Shown: positions 43,917 to 51,861 of the stretch, piece after piece | Position numbering within the stretch: position 1 is the stretch's first letter | How the letters are laid out: each line of letters opens with the position of its first letter | Source of the DNA: an uncultured Lachnospiraceae bacterium | GTDB lineage: Bacteria; Bacillota; Clostridia; Lachnospirales; Lachnospiraceae | DNA: 64,000 nucleotides | Direction of reading: 5' to 3' | NCBI GenBank assembly: GCA_949502235.1 | Contig: CATBDC010000016.1 | Span: 1 to 64,000 of the forward strand | The notes under the pieces: model-generated | Database searches by the model: none | Seen by the model: only the letters and a program-made list of their open reading frames with translations | What the model was told of the DNA's origin: nothing | Program-made: the position numbers and the translations under genes

Positions 43917-44333
43917 CTACCACCTCTGCGCGAAGAATAGCAGTGCGCCAAAGCCCTTGCCAAGTGCTACACCCAGGATCAGGTACGGAACGAATTTTAA
44001 TAACTTTACCCTTCTTATAAATATGGGAAATACATTCAGTATTTCTGCCAGCGCCATTGACCAGCAGCCTACGAAGGTGCCGGAAAGGATGCCGAAAACG
44101 GGAATCAGCCATTCTCCATAGGGAATCCTGATATGATAAACCCAGAAAATGTTTCCAAGTATTCCGCCAAGGGCTACGCTGTCCTCATACAGAAGGATAT
44201 GCTCGCCGGTATGGGTCCGGTCTGCGAAGTCTGATACGACTCCAAGACCAATAATGAAGGAAAAGAGTCCCCCTGCCACTACCATTCCCGCGCTAAGTCC
44301 GATGACTGCCAGAAGTATTTCTTTTGCCCACAT
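43917..44333 (-). CDS. spoVAB: Stage V sporulation protein AB
   Basis: A 138-residue membrane protein with about four helices (LLAVIGLSAGMVVAGGLFSFIIGLGVVSDFADRT is typical). It belongs to the SpoVA dipicolinic acid channel complex. The start ATG 44333 lies 41 bases inside the end of spoVAA, behind AAAGGGGAAAG. Fifth gene in the spoIIA-spoVA chain, before the REP palindromes. Confidence 0.9.
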   Translation of the reverse strand: MWAKEILLAVIGLSAGMVVAGGLFSFIIGLGVVSDFADRTHTGEHILLYEDSVALGGILGNIFWVYHIRIPYGEWLIPVFGILSGTFVGCWSMALAEILNVFPIFIRRVKLLKFVPYLILGVALGKGFGALLFFAQRW

Positions 44334-44967
44334 CCAGTTCTTTCCCCTTTCTGGATATATTTTCTATAAGTGTTGTCTGAAGATCATTTTCGTACAGGCG
44401 CATCTCTACCTCCATTGGGGTAGGATCCACGGAAAATCTCTTCTTTCCAAAATGGTTAAAAAATGTAAGGATCCCTATGATAAGGCCGATACTGTAGGTA
44501 AGCTCCAGTATCGTAAACCCATTACTTTCTGTTCCGGTAATAAGCTGGTAAATCTGCCCGAACATTTTTGTCACATCCACGTCATTGTTAAATGCCATAA
44601 TGGAAAATGCGGCCCCGATAAAGCTGATAAGAACCACCACAGCGGCCTTTATGATATGCAGGGCGCCCCCTGCTGTCTGCTGCTCCTCATAGGTGACGAT
44701 GAAATCCTGCTCTCCCATATTCTGAACATCTATATTGGGATATTGTTCGTGAATCAGCTCAATAACCCTAAGCACAGACACTGCCGTGCGGTTCTGGTTT
44801 TTCTTGTCTGTATGATGGAATGTTAACAGCTTAATCGTTTTAAGCTTCGGAATCATTTCCGTATTCGCACATTCCATCTTAAGCACATCCCCCAGTGTAA
44901 CGGAAGGCTTTGTGACCTCCACATTTCTGTCCGCTTTTATATAGACTGTCTCACTGTTCGACGCCAT
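44293..44967 (-). CDS. spoVAA: Stage V sporulation protein AA
   Basis: About 224 residues from ATG 44967, behind GGGGTGGGG; a GTG nine bases upstream is also in frame. The soluble N-terminal half (VYIKADRNVEVTKPSVTLGDVLKMEC) and two C-terminal transmembrane helices are as in SpoVAA. In this group spoVAA directly follows sigF, with a small gene between. It overlaps both neighbours, indicating translational coupling. Confidence 0.9.
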   Translation of the reverse strand: MASNSETVYIKADRNVEVTKPSVTLGDVLKMECANTEMIPKLKTIKLLTFHHTDKKNQNRTAVSVLRVIELIHEQYPNIDVQNMGEQDFIVTYEEQQTAGGALHIIKAAVVVLISFIGAAFSIMAFNNDVDVTKMFGQIYQLITGTESNGFTILELTYSIGLIIGILTFFNHFGKKRFSVDPTPMEVEMRLYENDLQTTLIENISRKGKELDVGKRNTSGSHRT

Positions 44968-45127
44968 ATGCCCCACCCCGCTCTAACTCGTCTGCCATTA
45001 CAAGGGTTCCCTCACTGATATGCTCCTTATTTTTCATATCACCGAAATAATAAATACATCCCACTAAAACTGCCAATGCCACAACAAAAATCAGGCATAT
45101 CCGAAGCTTCCTTCTGGCTTCCTCCAT
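44951..45127 (-). CDS. 58-aa single-helix membrane protein between sigF and spoVAA
   Basis: ATG 45127 follows GAGAGGCGGTG and the frame runs to TGA 44951, overlapping the spoVAA start by 17 bases. The product has a short basic N-terminus (MEEARRKLR), one transmembrane helix (ICLIFVVALAVLVGCIYYF) and an acidic outer tail. It falls in the only gap of the spoIIA-spoVA chain, has the same strand and tight spacing, and is small enough to be missed by usual length cut-offs. It is likely made in the forespore with its neighbours. Confidence 0.65.
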   Translation of the reverse strand: MEEARRKLRICLIFVVALAVLVGCIYYFGDMKNKEHISEGTLVMADELERGGAYGVEQ

Positions 45128-45208
45128 ACTGACACCGCCTCTCTTTCGATTATTCTTTCGATAGTTAGTATGGAATATCCTTTCGGAAAATATGCACGGA
45201 TATGCCTT

Positions 45209-45922
45209 CTATATTCGTTCTCTTAATCTTTTTAAAATTTTTTTCTCTAATCTTGATACCTGCACCTGGGAGATTCCAAGCTCCTCCCCCACCTGGGTCT
45301 GTGTTCTTTCTGCAAAATACCGCAGATAAATAAGTCTCCGCTCATCCTTGTCAAGAGACGTCAAAAGGTCATTAAGGAGCATATGGTTGAGAATCCTGTC
45401 CTCCTGCCTTTCCTTTTCCGGGAGCTTGTCCATAAGCCTGATTTCCTGGCCGTCCTTCTGAAAAATAGGCTTATGGAGGGATTCTACATCTCCGCCGGCA
45501 TCCAGCGCCATGACAAGCTCCTCTCTGTCGACCATAAGCTCATCTGCAATCTCTGATATGGCAGGCTCACGCCCCCATTTCTCACACAGTCTCTCCTTGC
45601 ACAAATATGCCTTATAAGACAGCTCCTTTAAGGAACGGCTTACCTTGATCATACCGTCATCCCTTAGAAAGCGTTTAATCTCTCCTGATATCATAGGAAC
45701 AGCATAGGTTGAAAACTTTACGTCATAGGACAGATCAAATTTGTCAATTGCCTTTAACAGTCCAATATTTCCTATTTGAAATAAATCCTCCGCCTCTGCA
45801 CCTCTGTGATAAAACCTCTTTACAATGCACCACACAAGCCCGGCATTTTCCTCTACTAATTGTGTCCTCGCTTTTTCATCTCCTTCGTGGGATTTCCTGA
45901 TTAAAGCGATTGTACGGTCCAT
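45209..45922 (-). CDS. sigF: RNA polymerase sigma-F factor
   Basis: A 237-residue sporulation sigma factor. Regions 2 (DLFQIGNIGLLKAIDKFDLSYDVKFSTYAVPMISGEIKRFLRDDGMIKVSRSLKEL), 3 and 4 (RLIYLRYFAERTQTQVGEELGISQVQVSRLEKKILKRL) are complete and match SigF. It directs early forespore transcription and is held inactive by SpoIIAB. The start at 45922 overlaps the spoIIAB end by 22 bases. Confidence 0.95.
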   Translation of the reverse strand: MDRTIALIRKSHEGDEKARTQLVEENAGLVWCIVKRFYHRGAEAEDLFQIGNIGLLKAIDKFDLSYDVKFSTYAVPMISGEIKRFLRDDGMIKVSRSLKELSYKAYLCKERLCEKWGREPAISEIADELMVDREELVMALDAGGDVESLHKPIFQKDGQEIRLMDKLPEKERQEDRILNHMLLNDLLTSLDKDERRLIYLRYFAERTQTQVGEELGISQVQVSRLEKKILKRLRERI

Positions 45923-46356
45923 AATTTCCGCCCTTTTCCAATTATTTTCTTCATCCTTACAACCGTACCCTTTCCCGGTTCAGACTCAACCTTAAGCTCA
46001 TCCATGAAAGCCTCCATAAAGGAAAATCCCATGCCGGAGCGATCCAGATCCGGCTTTGTCGTAAAAAGCGGCTCCATGGCAGCCTCCACATCCTCAATTC
46101 CTTTTCCTTTATCTTCGATTTCTATGTAAAGGGAACGCTCCAGCGTGCGGCACCTGATAAAAATGTCATGAACCTCATTCTCATATCCGTGGATAATCGC
46201 ATTTGTCACTGCCTCGGAGACTGCTGTTTTCACATCTGAAACCTCCTCCACCGTGGGGTTCAGCGAGGTCATAAACGCCGCCACCGTCACCCTCGCAAAG
46301 GATTCATTACTTGAGCGGCTGTCAAAGATTAACTGCATTTCATTCGTATTTTCCAT
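45901..46356 (-). CDS. spoIIAB: Anti-sigma-F factor and kinase SpoIIAB
   Basis: A 151-residue GHKL-fold serine kinase. The N box (DVKTAVSEAVTNAIIHGY), G1 (EIEDKGKGI) and G2 (SGMGFSFMEAFMDEL) are present. It binds SigF and phosphorylates SpoIIAA. It starts directly after the spoIIAA stop and overlaps sigF. Confidence 0.95.
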   Translation of the reverse strand: MENTNEMQLIFDSRSSNESFARVTVAAFMTSLNPTVEEVSDVKTAVSEAVTNAIIHGYENEVHDIFIRCRTLERSLYIEIEDKGKGIEDVEAAMEPLFTTKPDLDRSGMGFSFMEAFMDELKVESEPGKGTVVRMKKIIGKGRKLWTVQSL

Positions 46357-46668
46357 CTAATTCTCCTCCTCATATATCTGCATGATTTTCGTTACACCTG
46401 ACATAGTAAGCATCTTTTTCATCCTTTCATTCGTGTGCACGGCACACACCTCTCCTCCCAGCATATAGATTCTTTTATATCTTCCCATAATCACTCCAAT
46501 CCCGGAGCTGTCACAGAATTTTGTTTCCTCAAAATCAAAAATAATGTACCTGATATGGCTGCGTTCAATCACATAATCTGCCTCTCTTCTTATCTCCTCT
46601 GCATTGTGATGATCAAGCTCTTTGGGAAGAAAAATTGTCAGACAGTTTTCCTGTACCTGATACTTCAT
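46357..46668 (-). CDS. spoIIAA: Anti-anti-sigma factor SpoIIAA
   Basis: A 103-residue STAS-domain protein. The phosphorylated serine is in KFCDSSGIGVIMGRYK near residue 58. Dephosphorylated SpoIIAA displaces SigF from SpoIIAB in the forespore. Start ATG 46668 lies behind GGAGG. It heads the operon; a strong terminator of the upstream gene lies just in front (46698-46731). I see no clear sigma-H promoter in the remaining short space, so it may be embedded in or upstream of the terminator. Confidence 0.95.
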   Translation of the reverse strand: MKYQVQENCLTIFLPKELDHHNAEEIRREADYVIERSHIRYIIFDFEETKFCDSSGIGVIMGRYKRIYMLGGEVCAVHTNERMKKMLTMSGVTKIMQIYEEEN

Positions 46669-46697
46669 CGATTACCTCCTCACTTTTGTTAACCTTT

Positions 46698-46731
46698 AAA
46701 AAAGGATATGCGTCTCTTCGCATATCCTTTT
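46698..46731 (-). terminator. Rho-independent terminator after the TPR gene
   Basis: On the minus strand AAAAGGATATGCG pairs with CGCATATCCTTTT (13 pairs, six-base loop) and is followed by TTAAAGG. It separates the TPR gene from the spoIIA operon. Confidence 0.85.
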
Positions 46732-46742
46732 CTTTCGTAACT

Positions 46743-48164
46743 TTATTCTGCCGCAGCATCCGGCTCTCCTCCAGTGCTTCCGTCACCGGTGTTTCCGTCA
46801 TCCGTGCTTTTGCTGTCCCCGTCCTGGGCCTTCGCGTCTCCTCCCTGCTGTGCATTTAAGGCTTCCTTTGCTGTCTCTGCCGCTTCCGTTCCCGGATAGC
46901 TTTCCACAATTTTCTGGTATCTTAGGTTTGCCTTGTCCTGTTCGCCCTGCTTTTCATAGGTCTGTGCCAGAAGAAGCATTGCTGCTCCGTCCTCATATCC
47001 TTCATCCATCCTCATAACCATTTCCAGGTTCGTGACTGCCGAATCATAATTAGCAACCTCATAATTCTGCTGTGAGAGGCCGTAAAGCTCCCCGCACATG
47101 GACGGAAACAGGTCATCCTTTATCTCGTCATAGGTCTGGCGTCCCCCTATCCCCAGAGAATCCGGATTGATCCTTAAAAGCTCCTCCACCATGGCGGCAT
47201 TGCTCATATCCGCCGCATTATAGTGATCAGAAACTTCCATAAGAATCTCATAGCTTTCCTGGGTAGAGGCCGCTGTCGCCTGGGCGTTTTCTGTCTCCTC
47301 ACTGGTAGAGCGGTACCCCTCAAGCTCTGTCTTCAGCGCATTTATCTGAGATTTCTGGGTCTCAATCTGATCGCTGAAGGCAACTGTCTGTTTATTAATC
47401 CTTTTCTGCTTCGTGGAGTCAACTGCCGGCATAATCAAAAACCGCATAACCAGAACTCCCACCAGCACGCCGAGGCCGATATTCACCACAGTATGAAGTC
47501 CTGTATTTTCCTTAAATGCAGTCGATACAGGCTGAATAATTGTCTCATTTCCAAGATTATAGGTAACTGTCTGCTGCTCCTTTTTTCCGGGCTTTTTCAC
47601 CGGCACATGATTCTCTCTTCGGATCTGGTTAAGCTCATGCATATACTTAAGGGTGCGCTCATCCGTTGTATCCAGCCTGTAAGCAATACGCAGCATCTGT
47701 CTGGCATTGGCGTACTGCTCCGTACGGAGGTACAAAAGGCTTAACAGCTGATAAGCCTTCACATAGGAAGGGTGAGCCGCAACTGCCTTCTTTAGCTGAA
47801 GGATTGCCAGATCCTCTCCTCCCTGAGCCGCATACTGCAGGCTCTGGTTATATTTCTTTACTGCCTGGTTAATCTGCTCTAACTCCCCCGGCGTCTCCTG
47901 AACCTTGCTGATAAAATAATTCGCTATATTGTCATGGGGCTTTACATTTTTACTTATAATCCACTCCACCAGCGCCTCAATCACATCGCCGCGTCCATAA
48001 TATACAAGCCCCAAAAGGTTCATGGCCGCAACATTGGCCCTGTTATACTGAAGGCTTCTGCGAAGAGAAGCGGCTGCCCCGGACATATCCCGGATCCCCG
48101 CCTTCTTAAGACCATCGTTATACCAGTAATTTGACTGGTATACAAGCTTTGTTGAATAATCCAT
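46743..48164 (-). CDS. Membrane-anchored tetratricopeptide repeat protein
   Basis: A 473-residue protein with cytoplasmic TPR repeats in residues 1-180 (NLLGLVYYGRGDVIEALVEW, AYQLLSLLYLRTEQYANARQML), one transmembrane helix near residue 235 (VNIGLGVLVGVLVMRFLIMP), a coiled coil with KQKRINKQTVAFSDQIETQKSQIN, then two outer TPRs and an acidic, low-complexity tail of D, G, T and S. It probably scaffolds a complex across the membrane; the partner is unknown. It follows the 44-aa small gene by 15 bases. Confidence 0.75.
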   Translation of the reverse strand: MDYSTKLVYQSNYWYNDGLKKAGIRDMSGAAASLRRSLQYNRANVAAMNLLGLVYYGRGDVIEALVEWIISKNVKPHDNIANYFISKVQETPGELEQINQAVKKYNQSLQYAAQGGEDLAILQLKKAVAAHPSYVKAYQLLSLLYLRTEQYANARQMLRIAYRLDTTDERTLKYMHELNQIRRENHVPVKKPGKKEQQTVTYNLGNETIIQPVSTAFKENTGLHTVVNIGLGVLVGVLVMRFLIMPAVDSTKQKRINKQTVAFSDQIETQKSQINALKTELEGYRSTSEETENAQATAASTQESYEILMEVSDHYNAADMSNAAMVEELLRINPDSLGIGGRQTYDEIKDDLFPSMCGELYGLSQQNYEVANYDSAVTNLEMVMRMDEGYEDGAAMLLLAQTYEKQGEQDKANLRYQKIVESYPGTEAAETAKEALNAQQGGDAKAQDGDSKSTDDGNTGDGSTGGEPDAAAE

Positions 48165-48179
48165 ATACCACTGACCCTT

Positions 48180-48314
48180 CTATCTGGTTTGTTCTACTAC
48201 TTCACGTATAATGTCAGTCATATCAGTCAGATCCTCCTGATAGACTGCGGTTTCGATATCCTCCACCTCAAGGCTCGGCTGAAATTTCTTTAATTCCTCT
48301 TCATAGTTAAGCAT
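48180..48314 (-). CDS. 44-aa acidic small protein between folC and the TPR gene
   Basis: ATG 48314 lies about ten bases after AAGGAG and overlaps the end of folC by eight bases; the frame ends at TAG 48180. The product (MLNYEEELKKFQPSLEVEDIE..., ending VVEQTR) is strongly acidic and helical, with no membrane segment. Tight packing between two co-directional genes with a good binding site supports a real gene. I do not recognise the family. Confidence 0.6.
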   Translation of the reverse strand: MLNYEEELKKFQPSLEVEDIETAVYQEDLTDMTDIIREVVEQTR

Positions 48315-49647
48315 CAGACACGGCTCCTTCCAATATATTTTCTACTGCACCTGCAAGATACAAAGAACCCACACAATAGATATATCCATCCTCTCCCTGC
48401 TCTTCATATGCTGCTTTTAGTGCTTCCCTTATACTCTTTCTTTCTATAACCTTCTGCTTTGTATACCTACGGAATATTCTTCCCAGCTCCCCGGCAGAAA
48501 TTCTTCTTTTATCTTCAATCTCCGTAACAATATATGCCTTAGCAGGAAGCTTTTTACAAAGGCAGGCTGCCATCTCCTCGTAGCTCTTGTCCGCTGCCGC
48601 GGAAAACAGGATAACTGGAAGAGTTTTTTCCCCACTCTCCAGAGCCTGTACACTTTCCACAAAGCCTTCGACAGCTCCCGGATTATGAGCGCCGTCAATG
48701 ACAAGTCTTCCTGGCTTTTCCTCCATCCGCCCCGCAAAGTGCACAGAGGCCACAGCCTCTCTCCACAACTCCTTATGAGTATTCTCATTTCTTAAAAGAT
48801 ACTCTGCCGCCTGAATAGAAAGCTCCGCGTTCATGGCCTGATAAAGCCCGCAGACAGGCACCCTCCAGTTAATATCTTTATCATACGCATTTGCTCTGGA
48901 AAATGCAATATATTTTCGGTTGACTTCCTGAATTTCGAACGCATTTTTCGTGATTTCTCTACAAGGTGCGCCCACATCCCCGGCTGTCTTTTTTATCACT
49001 TCCGAAGCACTCACGTCATTTCCGTCAAATATAACCGGCACCTGGGGCTTTATGATTCCTGCTTTTTCGCCTGCTATCTCTTCGATTGTATTTCCAAGTA
49101 TCTCTGTATGGTCAAGACTTATGGACGTGATGACTGTAAGTACTGGATGTTCAAAGGAATTGGTGGCGTCAAGCCTTCCTCCCAGCCCGGTCTCAAGCAC
49201 AATATATTCAGCATCTGAATAAGAAAAGGCCTTCATCCCCATCCCGTACAGAAATTCGAAATAAGACGGGTGGGAAACTCCTTCCCTGCCCATCTTTTCT
49301 ACTGTCTCATATACCTCTTTGAAAACCCTGTAAAACTCCTGGTCGGAAATATTTCTTCTGCCGATCCGGATCCTCTCATTCATGGATACAAGATGAGGGG
49401 ATGTAAAAAATCCTGTCTTTTTTCCTTCGCTTTCCAATATCGACTGTATATATGTGCATACGGATCCCTTCCCGTTAGTGCCTGCAACATGGATAATCTT
49501 GCGATCCGCCGCCGGGTTTCCGAGCCTCTTATAAAATTCCTTCGTGTGCCCAATTGTATGCTTCTTTGTAAACTTAGGAAGCTCATTAATATAATGTACT
49601 GCCTCAGAGTAATCAAGAGGCTTCTTTCCCATATCCATATTATTCAT
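48307..49647 (-). CDS. folC: Folylpolyglutamate synthase/dihydrofolate synthase
   Basis: About 446 residues. The ATP-binding loop is VAGTNGKGSVCTYI near residue 55, later VLETGLGGRLDATN, ISLDHTEILG and the Mur-ligase-type VIDGAHNPGA. FolC adds glutamate to folates. The start is ATG 49647 (GTG 49650 is also possible), overlapping the preceding LTA-synthase gene by eight bases. Confidence 0.93.
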   Translation of the reverse strand: MNNMDMGKKPLDYSEAVHYINELPKFTKKHTIGHTKEFYKRLGNPAADRKIIHVAGTNGKGSVCTYIQSILESEGKKTGFFTSPHLVSMNERIRIGRRNISDQEFYRVFKEVYETVEKMGREGVSHPSYFEFLYGMGMKAFSYSDAEYIVLETGLGGRLDATNSFEHPVLTVITSISLDHTEILGNTIEEIAGEKAGIIKPQVPVIFDGNDVSASEVIKKTAGDVGAPCREITKNAFEIQEVNRKYIAFSRANAYDKDINWRVPVCGLYQAMNAELSIQAAEYLLRNENTHKELWREAVASVHFAGRMEEKPGRLVIDGAHNPGAVEGFVESVQALESGEKTLPVILFSAAADKSYEEMAACLCKKLPAKAYIVTEIEDKRRISAGELGRIFRRYTKQKVIERKSIREALKAAYEEQGEDGYIYCVGSLYLAGAVENILEGAVSDA

Positions 49648-51844
49648 CACCCGTCTGCTCTGTCCATGATCTCGTCACATCCGTTCCAGTTCCTTCTCTT
49701 ACCATAAGTGCGCCGTCCTGATAAACATACTCATCTGACGTTCTGAAAACAGTGCTGCTGGAGCCCATCTGTACAACAGTTATCACATCCTCATCCTCAA
49801 GCTCTGTCTCCGGCAGGACAATTCTTGTATTATTTAAGAAAGTGCTTTTCTGTCTTTCTCCGTTTACAAAAACCCTGCTCTGCTTTGTAAAATTCTCTCC
49901 ATAGAGGCTGTAGCCCTCTTCCAGATAAGGGATCACCTTATCAAGGGACACATCCTTTACCCCCATCATCATATGCCCCTCTGTAATGGGAGGCTTTCCG
50001 TCATAGATATATTGGCTTCCGTAGAGAATATCATACTGGAGAATCTCCAGATCCGCCAGATAATTCTTTGTCTGCTGTCTCTGCTGGTGGTAATTAAACA
50101 CGGTTCCGGAATGAATATCAAGCCTGTCAAGCACCTCCGCCATAATCTGGTAAGACGGAATATTTTTATCCTTCTTTTCAAGTCCGATATTATCCCAGAT
50201 CACATAATTCGTATTGTACAGGTAACGGCTCTTTAAGTCCTTAGCGCCAAGCCCCATTGTGGGAAGGTGATCGCCATAAAATACGACAACCGATGGTTCC
50301 CCTCTTTCCTCTATAGCCTTTACGAGATTCCCCGCAAACTGATCCATCTCATATACCTGGTTCACGTAATATTCCCACTTATTCTTCGTTCCTTCATCCT
50401 CAATACCCTCTACGGTTATTTTCGGATTCTCGATAATCTTTTCCTCCGGGTAGTCGCCGTGCCCCTGTACACTGATTCCAAAAACAAAATCCTGCTGCTC
50501 TGTCGTATCCATTGCCTCCAGAATATGCTCTATCAAAATGTCATCCTTCGCCCAGCCGTTCTCCGTAAGCTGTAAGATATTCATGAATTCCTTACTGGTG
50601 TAGCTGTCAAAGCCAATATGATCAAAAACTCTTGAACGGCTGTAAAAATTACCGCCGTTATTATGAAGGGCATGAGTTCCGTACCCAAGCGCCCCAAGCG
50701 CCGTAGCCGCGCTTTCACAAGGTCTTTCCTTAAGAACGGTCTTATAAGGATACTCTCCAGGCCCAAAATAGCGCAGATTCATGCCTGTAAGAACCTCAAA
50801 CTCAGTGTTCGCCGTACCAGCCCCCACTGACGGAACCTTAAAATAACCGGAGGAAAAATTCTGATACATCTGCCGCAGATTAGGGCTTGCATCCTGGGAG
50901 GTTGTAAAAAATTCTGACTCTGCCACATCAAAGTAGGATTCAAGCTGGATAAACACAATATTCGGAAGCTCATCCGCCTTACGCCCCGTCTCATTTTTCG
51001 TAATTTCGCCCCCAAGGCTTATTTCTTCAATTGTTTTTTCATCATATCCGTTAGGCTCATTAATTCCTGTATTAAATACACTTGCCATAAAGCAGTAGGG
51101 AAGGCCATAGTCTTCATACGCAAAGGCAATGTTCCCAAAATAGGTAGACACAACTCTTTTTTCAATAGCCGCATCCGTAAGAAATACATAAAGAGCAGCG
51201 CAGAGCGCAATACATAAAGCGCCCCAGATTCTGTGCACCTTTCCTTCATATTGTCCGCCCCGTTTCCACATGGACACCACCCAGATAACAACTGCAGCAA
51301 CGCCCACTCCCACAATAATCAGCTCAAAGGAATTAAAATAATTATTGATAAGGGTCACTGCATCCTTTGCGACCTTAAGATCCTGGGCATTAAAGGGCGT
51401 AACACGTTTCATAAGCATGTATCCGTTGGCTACTCCTAAGATCATCCAAAGCACACTGATAATAATGCGCACAAATACACGCCTCTTAAAAAGGTATACC
51501 ACTGAAAAGGTCATAAATATCATAAATGCATTATAGAGAAACACAAGCGGGGATCCTGTCATATATCCCCACGCTTCAAACACCGAATGTCTGGAGATTG
51601 CTTCAATCGCAAAATTAATCATGCAGGCAAGAAGTGCATGAAGCAGCGGTGACAAAAGATTCATGATCTTATACACCGGCTTCATCCTTTTTGCAAATGC
51701 ACTGTTCTTTCGTTCCTCAAGAATCCGTTCCCGCCGTTCCTTCCTCGTTTTCCAGTATGCTTTTATATCCTCTTTTTTCAGATTTTTCAGTCTGTGAAGT
51801 CCGCCCTTTAAGTCTGGCTTCTTAATATGAATTTTCTTCATCAT
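49640..51844 (-). CDS. LTA synthase family sulfatase-like phosphoglycerol transferase
   Basis: A 734-residue protein with a basic cytoplasmic start, five transmembrane helices (residues about 60-240) and an extracellular sulfatase-fold enzyme domain. Visible motifs are the metal-binding LESYFD, the catalytic threonine loop SVGAGTANTEFEVLTG, HNNGGNFYSRSR and VVFYGDHLPTMG. The family polymerises or transfers glycerol phosphate from phosphatidylglycerol onto lipoteichoic acid or other glycans. A C-terminal extension of about 150 residues is longer than in LtaS. The gene precedes folC and follows valS by 17 bases. Confidence 0.9.
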   Translation of the reverse strand: MMKKIHIKKPDLKGGLHRLKNLKKEDIKAYWKTRKERRERILEERKNSAFAKRMKPVYKIMNLLSPLLHALLACMINFAIEAISRHSVFEAWGYMTGSPLVFLYNAFMIFMTFSVVYLFKRRVFVRIIISVLWMILGVANGYMLMKRVTPFNAQDLKVAKDAVTLINNYFNSFELIIVGVGVAAVVIWVVSMWKRGGQYEGKVHRIWGALCIALCAALYVFLTDAAIEKRVVSTYFGNIAFAYEDYGLPYCFMASVFNTGINEPNGYDEKTIEEISLGGEITKNETGRKADELPNIVFIQLESYFDVAESEFFTTSQDASPNLRQMYQNFSSGYFKVPSVGAGTANTEFEVLTGMNLRYFGPGEYPYKTVLKERPCESAATALGALGYGTHALHNNGGNFYSRSRVFDHIGFDSYTSKEFMNILQLTENGWAKDDILIEHILEAMDTTEQQDFVFGISVQGHGDYPEEKIIENPKITVEGIEDEGTKNKWEYYVNQVYEMDQFAGNLVKAIEERGEPSVVVFYGDHLPTMGLGAKDLKSRYLYNTNYVIWDNIGLEKKDKNIPSYQIMAEVLDRLDIHSGTVFNYHQQRQQTKNYLADLEILQYDILYGSQYIYDGKPPITEGHMMMGVKDVSLDKVIPYLEEGYSLYGENFTKQSRVFVNGERQKSTFLNNTRIVLPETELEDEDVITVVQMGSSSTVFRTSDEYVYQDGALMVREGTGTDVTRSWTEQTGDE

Positions 51845-51861
51845 TACCCCTTAAATCCCAG

